A DNA stretch of 64,000 nucleotides, taken from Timema cristinae (Eukaryota > Arthropoda > Insecta > Phasmatodea > Timematidae). Of the stretch, positions 54,797 to 64,000 are shown piece after piece. Each line of letters begins with the position of its first letter. Positions within the stretch are counted from its first letter, which is position 1. The position numbers and the translations under genes were made by a program. The notes beneath the pieces are model-generated. The model was not told the origin of the DNA. It was given only the letters and a program-made list of their open reading frames with translations, and ran no database searches. The stretch is taken from positions 123,782,605 to 123,846,604 of the forward strand of contig JBCFYV010000012.1 in NCBI GenBank assembly GCA_039000515.1. Direction: 5' to 3'.

Positions 54797-57057
54797 CAGG
54801 GGGGTACAGCCCGCCATAACAATCTTTCTGTGGCCCGCCAGATCATGAAAATCACAAAATTATTTAAAGAGAAAAAAATTACCAATACAGATTTATATTT
54901 TACATACTTGACTATTAAAATAAATATTTTATTTATGTATTTCCTGCTATTGTTAAAACGATTGTGTTTTCATTCAAATGTTGCTTAAGCAGGCAAATGA
55001 CAGCCCTAGTAGACAAGGGAGGGAGTACTATTTTTGGTGCGTTCGAACAGTTGGGAGTGTTTGCGTTCGTTCATCACCCCTGAGAGACTCGGACACCATC
55101 ATGTTACGTCTGCAGTGCGTTCACCGTGTTACAATGGCGACTAGCGTAACTAGATAGCTTAAAGTTTGAGTTTCGTATCTTTCAAGAGAAGTGGACAAAT
55201 TTACATCTGTTTGTTGACGTTTGCCAGAAGCCAATGTGTCATGAATTGGTTTCTGTTATCAAAGAATACAATTTAAAACTTCACTATGAAACTAAGTACG
55301 CTGCAAAATTTGACGCTGGTCAAGGTCAGCTAAAGATTGATAGATTAGGATATTAAAAGAAACAGCTTTACAAATCCAGCTATTTACATTTAAGAAACAA
55401 AATGTATAAAGTGAAGCCGTTGTGAAGGTTATCTTTATTATATCAGAAAAAATTGCTTCTAAATCAAAACCTTTCTCAGATGGTGGATTTATAAAAGGGT
55501 GCATGGAATCAGCTGCAAATGTATTATAACCATCTCTAAAGCATCTTTTTTTCAAATTCGGCCTGTCAAGAAGTATTGAAGAGCCGCCCAGAGATATATA
55601 AAATTCCCAAAGGGATCGTGGATCAAACTTCATTTTTTACTTCGTTGCTATTGACGAAAGTACGGATATGACTGATGTTGCATAATTATTTTTATTAGTG
55701 GCATTAATAATTATTTTGAGATTATTAAAGATATTGCTGGCCTTTATCCTATGAAAGTTTGTGATATACTTTAAGTTTTATGTTAGTCTTTAATCAAATC
55801 ATTCTTAAGTTGCAAATCTATCTGGAATTATAAGATAATGCACCGGCTATGGCTGGTAAACATGGACTTGTTGCTTTGATAAAGAAAAGAAAGGATAATT
55901 TATCACCAACAGAATTTAAATGTGTAAAATAATTATATTTTGATGATGTGATGGTTATCATAAAAGTCATGAACTTCATCAAATCCAGAGGACTCAACCA
56001 CCGCGAGTTTCATACTTTCTGTCGGAGATAAATTCAGAACATGGGAATGTTGTTTATTTTTCTGATGTTTGTTGGCTTTCCAGAGGGAAAATGTTGGAAA
56101 GAGTATTTGACCTTAAGGAAGTGATACAGACTTTTATGACAAGTAAAGGAAAACCTGTGCCTCATTTCAATGATCCTGAGTGAGTTTGGATTCTTGACTG
56201 ACGTTACGAAACATTCTAATCATCTGAACACACTGCTGCAAGAAAAAGACATCTTAATACACCATCTTTATGACGGCATCAAATAATTTCAAAACCAACT
56301 TGTTTTATGGGAAATTCAGCTCACTTCCCCAAAGTGTGTGTGTTCCGACACTAATAAGTGTGCCTCTGCATTAGCCAATTTGAGAAAAGAATTCAAGTCA
56401 AGATTCATGAACTTCAAAGAAAATGAAAATCTAATTAACCTGTTTTCTGGGCCCTACAGTGGATCTCTCGAATATGTGCCTGTGAATATGCAAATGGAAC
56501 TGATTGATTTGCAATGCAACACTGATCTAAAAGAAAAATTCAACCTAAGACTCTTTGAATTCTATTCTAAGTATTTTGACAAAGACAACTTACCAACCAT
56601 TCGACTGCATGCACTGTTCGAGAGCACACGTCTTCAAGCAGTTATTTTCAAGAAAGATCGTAAAATCAAAAGCCAGGACTAGAATAAGTGATGTCCACCT
56701 TGAAAGTACTTCGAGTTGCAACATAAAGATTAGAGCCGACATTGACAAACTTTCTACGAATAAACAGTGTCAAACATCTCACTGAAAGATTTTAAAATAC
56801 GTGTACAAATGTACCTAATTGCATAATTTTTGATAATTATGTTTACCATGTCGCGCTATCCATTTAGCTTATAAACTGAAAATTGACTTGCAATTCTGAA
56901 TAGTATGACTTCACTTTTTATATTATTGAGTAAATATTTGGTTTTTCGTGCCTATTTTAGTACGTTCAATCCTAATATTGTCGGTACAGTATGCAGCCCC
57001 CGAGCCAACAATAGACAGAAATTTGGCCCATGGACCAAAAACGGTTGAAGACTCCTG
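54797..57057 (+). mobile_element. hAT transposon, 2,261 bp, with perfect 8-bp duplication
   Basis: AATTAGAC at 54789-54796 and 57058-57065 is a perfect 8-bp target-site duplication, typical of hAT. The termini are CAGGGGGGTACAG on the left and CAGGAGTCTTCAACCG in reverse on the right. The transposase relic is inside on the plus strand. Confidence 0.9.
55150..56860 (+). pseudogene. decayed hAT transposase (SCAND3/GTF2IRD2 type)
   Basis: Fragments in order: CHELVSVIKEYNLKLHYETK, SDGGFIKGCMESAANVL, VAIDESTDMTDVA (conserved DEStD word), and the C-terminal dimerisation part at 56338-56682 with LRKEFKSRFMNFKENEN, QMELIDLQCNTDLKEKF and FYSKYFDK. The order matches hAT proteins related to GTF2IRD2/SCAND3-type domesticated genes. 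Many stops; dead. Confidence 0.82.
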
Positions 57058-57409
57058 AATTAGACGAGCTATGCTCAGTAAAGTGGACAACTTGCCAAGG
57101 TTTGCCTGACGTCCGGTGGCAATCACCCCAGTGACATCTTAAAAAGTGAAAAAGTGTAGTTAGCTTTTATGTAGCTAGTGAATATTTACTTTTTAATCAA
57201 TGTGTTGATTTTCCACTATTAAATGTCTAATCTAATTGTTTTGGCCCCACCCTGTATAAAGATATTTATATAATGGAAAAGCTATGATTTCCATGGTTGA
57301 CTTTCGTGTCTCAAGATATTTGGGATAATTTGCCTTAATGTTTCGTAGTTTTATGTGGTCTAGAATTCTTGGCTACCTTTTGCATATTAAATAATGTAAG
57401 AAATTAAAT

Positions 57410-57655
57410 ACCCGCTTCAGTGGCTGCGAGGTCTAACGCGCTTCTGATGCAGTAGACTAAACTGCCCATGCCGAGGAGATTGAGGTTCGAATCTCCGTCG
57501 GATGTACTGAGGGTGGTTTTTACAAACTGGTTTTCCAATCTCCCTCTACACATAATGCAGGTACACTTCCTATAAATTTAACCTAGCTAATCCCTAAAAA
57601 CATAAGTGTAATTAGTACAAAAGCGTATAACCCGAATGAGTAGAAAGACGTGTTA
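57410..57655 (+). mobile_element. family-1 SINE
   Basis: TTCAGTGGCTGCGAGGTCTA head, GAGGTTCGAATCTCCGTCGG B box, GTATAACCCGAATGAGTAGA tail. Confidence 0.85.
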
Positions 57656-57659
57656 AAAG

Positions 57660-58985
57660 ATTTAATTGCTGTAATGTAATTAATTAGCTTAGCACGACAG
57701 GCTTATATACAAAAATTTCCTGATTTTGGAGTAAATTGCCTTTGTTTAAATTGTTTCGAAACATTTGTTAAGTGTGGTTTTTTTTACATCCATCACTGAT
57801 AATGATAGTGACTTTCCAGCCTGTCAACCGTACTCCCTGTGGGGCTAGCGTTATATCTCCCCAGCAACGCTCCAAGAAGCACCACAGTGAGCAAGTCGCT
57901 AAGTTACAAAATTAGAGCCAATCACTAGGGACCTTTAATTATCTGTACTCAGTTTGACAACAAACCCTCTCTCGTAAAATAATCTATTTTAACGGGAATA
58001 AACGAATTAGTCTAATAGGGTCCTGATATAAATAACATGTGCACTGTAACAAGGTTGCCCCTAAAGGCTTGTTTATTAAAAGAATAAATAACAAATGGAA
58101 TATATAACATACAATACGATATACTAACTATAATCTTGATAGGAATCATCAGAGAATCAAAACAAAACAATGGCTGTTGTGTTCTCAGAAATATTAAAGA
58201 ATATAATATTACTAAACATTGAAGTACGGCTCCGGGTCTGTCCATGTAATGCGTAATTAAATATAGCAAACCTGCACAAATAAATATATAACTAATAAAA
58301 TGTAAAACTTTAACAATTCCCTCATAGTTAATCCAATATATACGAAATAGATAAAGCATACCAACAATTTACCTCTCTATACTTCCTACTCGGCATTAAG
58401 ATATTAGCCCGCTAACATCATATACAAGAAATAATTTTAGCAGCCTTGATAGTTTCCCAATCTAACTCTTGACCTAAAATCTCCTCAATAGACTTAAATA
58501 TATACATGTTAATTTATAACTACAAAATTAGTATCATTCATAAGTCCGTTAAAGATATTAATATCAACAATCAACTAATACTGACTATAAAATATATTTA
58601 TCTATTTAGAAGGAATTTAGCATAAATAAAAACATAATATAAACGATCCAAAAAGATGGCTACATAATAATGGTAGACTAAACCTACCCTCTATCATAGA
58701 TAAACACAGTCTATGTACGTGTCCCCCATCTTTACAATGACGTACATCCTATTGAGTCCGTGTGACTTAATCGCATAGATAAGGGAATAGTTGGGCACAC
58801 GCTTATATTCAGTTGGTAACAGTGGGAGGAAAATGTTTGGGAGAAATGACCTAATGATGAAGTCACTAATGTCCAATCAGTTCACAGAAGTCTTCCTCGG
58901 CGCCTGCGCACAACGCCGTAGAGTCTAAGAATGAAAGGGGGCGGGGATGATGAGCACACGAACACACAGGGTCCACTTGCGTTCA
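57660..58985. other. intergenic, no gene supported
   Basis: AT-rich. A 115-codon minus-strand frame (58012-58359) is hydrophobic but AT-driven, with no conserved motif. Confidence 0.4.
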
Positions 58986-58989
58986 TCAG

Positions 58990-59005
58990 AACGCGCATGC
59001 GCGTT
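58990..59005. promoter_or_regulatory. NRF1/Ewg-type palindrome
   Basis: AACGCGCATGCGCGTT, a perfect 16-bp palindrome holding the GCGCATGCGC core bound by NRF1 (insect erect wing). It lies 85 bp before a possible first exon. CGCCTGCGCACAACGCC at 58900 adds to the local CpG content. Confidence 0.5.
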
Positions 59006-59089
59006 AAACCACACTTTAGCTTTAGGCGAAACAATTGCATGTAGAACCAGTCTTCCAGATAGTTTTTTTTTTTTTTGTGATAGCGAATT

Positions 59090-59149
59090 ATGTTGTTCCG
59101 TGGCGTGTTTTCCGGCTTCGTACGGACCCCGGCTTGGCAGTCAAACGAG
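59090..59149 (+). CDS. possible first coding exon of an unidentified gene
   Basis: ATG at 59090 opens MLFRGVFSGFVRTPAWQSNE, ending at a good donor (AACGAG|GTGAGC). The residues are Arg-containing, hydrophobic and lack acidic residues until the end, which would suit a mitochondrial targeting peptide. The GC-rich upstream block with an NRF1-type site points the same way. I found no second exon before 64000, so the gene, if real, continues beyond or is a fragment. Low certainty. Confidence 0.3.
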
Positions 59150-59389
59150 GTGAGCGAAAATGATGTGCTTGGTGAAGGTCTAATTTCTAGCCACGGTACA
59201 ATAGCTTCATATGACTTATTCTATCTTAAAGACTATGACAGGAACTACACCCAGCTATTAATTTATCAATGTGACAGGTTAAACCCACATTTCACCAATG
59301 ATAAAATATTTCAGCCGTGGCGAGATCCTTAGATCAAGTAACCCACACTAGGCCTACCTACTGAACTAAGGTGTTGGAGTGTTAAGTGT

Positions 59390-59800
59390 AAATGCTACTT
59401 TATAAATCAAACATTAATTGTCTAAATATGTTATTCAACTGTCTGGAAGGAGAACAACTGGAAAGTATCAACTCGTTCAAATACCTGAGTTGTGTGGTCT
59501 CTTTAAGAGCAGGAAGTACTCAACAGTGTGACCAACAGATGAACATTCTTAAATTTGACACGACAGCTTCTGTGGGACATGATTAGTCCATATAAACAAT
59601 ACCATGTCCCCCATTCTTACGAGTGGTTTAGAGACCTGAACAGTGAATAAGAGTTGAATAAGTTGCAAGCACGTGAAGTGATAATGACAGAGAGAGAGAG
59701 AGTAAGGAACAAGGACATGAGAGAGCAGTTAGGAGTGGAGGAACCAATGGACGAAAGGTTAAGGTCATTAAGACTCGGGTCAAATTCAGAATCTTGATGA
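59390..59800 (+). mobile_element. LINE ORF2 C-terminal relic
   Basis: Encodes EGEQLESINSFKYLSCVVS (the usual VNSFKYLGS word) and in a second frame REVIMTERERVRNKDMREQL, GVEEPMDE. Both are normal late-ORF2 features. Confidence 0.7.
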
Positions 59801-59809
59801 CAAATAAGA

Positions 59810-62155
59810 TGCTATATAAGTAACAGCTCCAGCATATAAAACTGAGATTAACAGATTGAGGTTTTGTTGTGCCGACCATGTGACACCCTCTATTCGCAAA
59901 TATTGACACGATTATCGCTAACGGCAGTGGCCGCTCGGTCGATATAGCTACACCTAATTTCATAGCTGAGGGAACTGCAGGTCTTATGGAGAAAATATTT
60001 ATCCGCACTCTCTCTGTTAGAGGTTGCCAAACCTAGCTTTCGTTTTTTGGGGAGTGAAGGGGGAGGGTTTACTTGGAAATCCCTCATTATAAACAATCTG
60101 GAATGGGGAGGTTGGGGAGTTCAATTGCAGGCAAAAACATTTCCTATCAGTGTACAGCCTTTTCTAGAAACATTAACTCTTTCCACAATCATATTTTTTT
60201 CAAGATTGAAGTATATTAACGTTTCTCTATTCCTCACATAATTATACTTAAACTATTTTATGTATAAAACTTTTTTTCCTCATAATTAATATACAAACAA
60301 TATGCATTGCGCTTTATTTACTACTTAGTATTTTCCTCTTGGAAAGTAAATGCTTGTAAAAAGCCGGAGACTCCATAATTTTTGCTATATTTCAACTGTT
60401 AACAATACATTATTATTCAAATAAATCTTTTATATACACATAAAATTATAATTCCACAACCTTAAGGGAAAATAAAACCACACACACACAACCAACTCAT
60501 ACACAAAATCTTAACTTGATCAATTTTAAAAAATTCTACACAGAGTACTAATATAAAATATGTGTTTATTAGGTGAATGTTTTTGAGCCAGATATTAGGA
60601 ACACGAGACTCAGACTACTGTAACTTTACGACTGTGCTGGAGGAAGAAATCCCAATTACTGGCAACAGCGACAGCCCAGCATTGCCAAATTTGATATTGA
60701 TTCAAAGAAAGAATGATCACGGAAAACAAAAGAATGGTCAGTCAGTTGTTCGTCCTGTTCATCAAGAAGAGTGTTTAATTATCTCAAAATGTCCTGTTTG
60801 AATTTTCGTTTTCGCCTTTCGTTATCATAAATCAGTAAGCAGGCCTTTAAGTTAATAAAGGTAAATGTACCGTTATCCACCTCCACTTCTAATAGCTATA
60901 GGCCAAAATAGACTAAAAGAGGGTGGATGAAAACTATAAGGAAATTAATATATCAAAAAATAGGAACAATTGCAAGTTTAAGAAAAATTTGAATTATTTA
61001 TTCAAGGCAAAACAACAGAGGTAGTTAAAAAAATACATGGCATCACAAGGCAAGCTGAAGAGTTTTGAAAAACATATAAATGTGGCAGAGACTGCACTTG
61101 CGCAGTACGTTTGAGAATAAATTTTACAATCTCAAAGTAAATTATTCATTTATATGAATTAGTCTGGAAGAGACCCAATAACAATCAAAAATCGTTAGTA
61201 TAGTAATAAAGAGCTTAAAGAGCCTCTTTTAAAAGGTTAACAAAGCGCCTGAATGGCCACTGTGAATTCAGACTAAACAAATTTGAATTTTATGATTAAA
61301 TTTAAATTAAAATATCAATTCTGATATTTGTAAAATATACAAAGGTTTGACTTCCGACATAAATCAAACTTCTGTAGGACTATTACTTCCACAACATTTG
61401 AAGTAATCGAGAAGATTCCGATTTGTTAATATTTAACATTACAAAAGAAATCAAATCAATACTACAATATAATACTGGTAATTTCTCACTAAACGAAACA
61501 GTAAATGTTAAAGTTATATCTTATACTCAATAAAAATGTATAACTTTAATAATTTCTTTAAAGAAAATATGTCTACAAAATACTACCTATAAATGAAACA
61601 TTATCAAATTTTAAAGTTCAAACAATTATTGGTAACCAAAAGTGCAATAACAATTTATGTTAAACTAAACATTCCAAGCTACAAAAAGAATCATAAAGTG
61701 GCTACCTATTAAACATCTCTAAAAATTACAAAGATACTAGTGCCCAAGCGGCAAAGAGAAACGAAACATTAAGTGTTTCCTAAAACAATTTTACTTTCAA
61801 AAATAAATCTTTTATTGAGAATTCACTAAGCCTACACTGACCGATTATAATCCCATAATTAACAAAGATTTCAAACACCCAAACATCAGTTAAAGTTCAT
61901 TTAAATTTTTAATAAAATATATATAGAGGCTATATATTGCCATCCTGAAGCGATTATGTCCAAGTCCTGACCAGTACTTCTCGTGGAAGTCCATACCAGG
62001 ACCTTTTGTGGATGTTTCGGATATAATAGTCCACTTTGCTAGCTGAGTGCCAACTATATATAGGTCTAGTTGATCGAAAACGGGTGGGATATCTTCATAT
62101 TAAAAATACAACGCTATGTTGCGAACACTTGCTAACAGAATGACTCTTTTGTTAG
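59810..62155. other. intergenic, AT-rich, no gene supported
   Basis: A 74-codon frame at 60577-60801 follows an acceptor-like TTTATTAG but has no relative that I can name. The remainder is AT-rich. Confidence 0.4.
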
Positions 62156-62157
62156 CA

Positions 62158-62395
62158 GCTGTCAAAACTTGGCAGGCTCTCAAGTCACGTAAGCTTGACA
62201 CCAGGTGAGTTTGCAGTTAAAACTTGGCACTCGCTCAGGTCACGTAGGTCGGACATCAGGTTAGTTGCAGTTAAAACTTGGCTTGTTTCCAGGTCACTTA
62301 GTCCGGACACCCGGTGAGTTGACAGTTAAAACATGGAACGTTCACCAAGTCGCGTAGACCGGACACCTGACGGGTAAGCAGTTAAGTATTGTGAG
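62158..62395. repeat. diverged tandem repeat of about 60 bp, 4 copies
   Basis: Each copy has GCAGTTAAAACTTGGC, AGGTCACGTA and GGACACC...GGTGAGTT in the same order. Confidence 0.75.
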
Positions 62396-63295
62396 TGGTC
62401 TTTCTTTCAACAGGCTGGACCAATCAGCGCATATCTGGATACCTTATCGAAACATCTTCTTGCCACATCCCTCATAAATTGTTAGGACTTCCTTTCATTA
62501 TATACATTGGAGTGAACAAATTGGTCATAGACTCGTGCTAAGCCAGATGATACAATGCTAATGTTACAGTCTCAGAGTTCGTCGAGTTTGGGGGGTAGCT
62601 GTGACCTTTATTTTAGAAATCAATCATTGGACTGATCACCCTTTCTTATGTTTTTTGAGGACGAAACCTCCTCTTTCCGAATCCTGGGGGTTTCATTGGT
62701 GGCTGGATTGGATAGTTTGTCTTGTCAGGTTTCCGGCTATTGTCAGTTCAACAAAACAGAAGAGTCGTCATGATATTTTTTTCTTCTTCGTACGTTTCCA
62801 TAAAACTATAATTGTGTTATGTACTTGTGTTCTCACCTGCTTGTCGTACATTTTGACATAGGCTACTAGAAATCGACCTATGATAACACACGAATCTGTG
62901 AGAAACTCAGTACCTCTTCCAGATAACCATGCTTTTTTTTGTTCCTTTTAAGCCATTGGGGACATATGACTTTTCTTGTCACATATGCCTAGCGAACGCA
63001 CTCCTGAGAGACGCCCAATTCGAGCGACCATGAACAGCTGAAAAATATATTTGTGCAAGTGGTGTGTTTTGGGAATAGGCACATGAAATGTTCAAATTTT
63101 GATTTTTTTTCATATGAATCTTGGTCCAATAAACACTTATTAAATAATACAAATTTTGTATTTTCTTTCTTATAATTATAATTTAAACCAATATAAACAT
63201 TTTTTATCCATAGAAATGTATCGATTATTATATAAGTTTTAATTAGAATTGTATATAATTCCAATGCATTTCTAAAGCATTGTATTTTTTTTCTT
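62396..63295. other. no gene supported
   Basis: May be the upstream part of the Harbinger element, but no motif is clear. Confidence 0.3.
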
Positions 63296-63299
63296 GCAG

Positions 63300-64000
63300 C
63301 CTTAACCAACAACTGAAAGATGAGAACATAATATAACTCAGCTATTTGAAGAAGTTTGGAACTTATCCTAACTGTGTAGGTGCTGTTGACGGTAAACACA
63401 TCCGCTTGCCAGAAAACTAGGGTGCTGCTTATTTAAAATACAACATTTTGCAGGCAGTGGTAGACGCCGATACATGTTTTGTGACTATTGATATATGAGA
63501 CTACAGTTGAAATAATGACGCTTCAGAATTTAATTATAGTATATAGTTGCAAAGAATCTAATGAAAAAGTAAGATTAATAATCCCTCTCCTAGACACATC
63601 AGCTACGAAAACAATAACAAAATTAATTTCGTTTTTGTTGGTAAAGAGGCGTATTCGCTTCCTGCAAATATCATGAAACCATTTGCCAGAAAGTACCTTA
63701 CAAATGAGAGGCGTGTATACAATTACCAGCACTTGAGAGCCCATCGTGTTGCTGAATGTGCTTTTGGCATACTAATCAAAAAGATTGGGACATTTTAAAC
63801 ACACATTATGTTGAGCCCTGACAAATTTCAAGTGATAACTCGAATATATACCATAATACATAATATAATCAGAAAAAGAGAACGAATTGATCGTTCCGAC
63901 ATATTTAAGAAGCAGATGCTTACTCGAGAGTGAAGAAACTGAATCTGTAGTTACTGAAAGCAGTAACCCTCCTTCTAATGCAGCGTTTACGGTTCCCTAC
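63300..64000 (+). pseudogene. decayed PIF/Harbinger transposase (runs off the window)
   Basis: After a strong acceptor (TTTTTTTTCTTGCAG) come KFGTYPNCVGAVDGKHIRLP, YLKYNILQAVVDADTCFVTI and, later, YNYQHLRAHRVAECAFGIL and LSPDKFQVITRIYTIIHNII. These are the successive blocks of a DDE4 transposase, with the first Asp in AVDGKH and the second in VDAD. In-frame stops and frame changes show decay. Confidence 0.83.

Larger units (their letters stand above)
54772..57256. mobile_element. MITE split by the hAT insertion
   Basis: The left end AGGGTGGGGCAGAAACAATT and the right end in reverse AGGGTGGGGCCAAAACAATT form terminal inverted repeats. Without the hAT insertion the element is only about 215 bp. 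TA at the outer ends suggests a Tc1/mariner type. Confidence 0.7.

Noticed and set aside
58012..58359. 115-codon hydrophobic minus-strand frame, receptor-like at first sight
   Set aside because: AT-driven composition, no family motif, no splice sites that extend it.

Overview
This is a transposon-rich, AT-rich animal nuclear sequence, most likely from an insect. It has GT-AG introns, AATAAA polyadenylation signals, tRNA-derived SINEs, LINE relics and Tc1/mariner-, hAT- and PIF/Harbinger-type DNA transposons. I cannot name the species from the sequence alone.

Three conserved single-copy genes are present. (1) ebi/TBL1XR1, an F-box-like/WD40 subunit of the NCoR/SMRT corepressor complex, lies on the minus strand at 626-11534. 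I could assemble all 11 coding exons by hand: every splice phase agrees and the exons total exactly 493 codons including the stop. (2) CEP295 (Drosophila ana1), a centriole-to-centrosome conversion protein, lies on the plus strand at 12544-53855 in at least 11 coding exons and is divergent from ebi, with 1,009 bp between the start codons. (3) VMP1 (vacuole membrane protein 1, autophagy), a 405-residue uninterrupted reading frame at 28201-29418, is nested on the same strand inside the 18.8-kb intron 2 of CEP295.

Layout: 1-620 ebi 3' region; 626-11534 ebi with introns full of SINE pairs, minisatellites and MITEs; 11535-12543 shared upstream interval; 12544-53855 CEP295. CEP295 intron 2 holds a LINE relic, a mariner-like element with a MITE nested in its inverted repeat, VMP1, young SINEs and a 588-bp TIR element carrying a MADF-like start. 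CEP295 intron 10 holds a 4.6-kb array of a 79-80-bp satellite. From 53.9 kb on there is no recognisable complete host gene: a hAT element inserted in a MITE with a perfect 8-bp duplication, SINE and LINE fragments, a possible first exon of an unknown gene behind an NRF1-like palindrome (about 58.99-59.15 kb), and a decayed PIF/Harbinger transposase at the right edge.

The three genes act in different processes (transcriptional corepression, centriole maturation, ER-membrane autophagy), so the linkage is positional rather than a pathway. Points for a second look are the compensating small indels in conserved parts of VMP1 and CEP295, three protein-coding minisatellites in CEP295, a duplicated C-terminal motif in CEP295, a foldback element with outward-facing tRNA-like heads, SINE families with different tRNA-like heads but the same 3' tail, and a minisatellite that seems to have grown from the last codons of a LINE.
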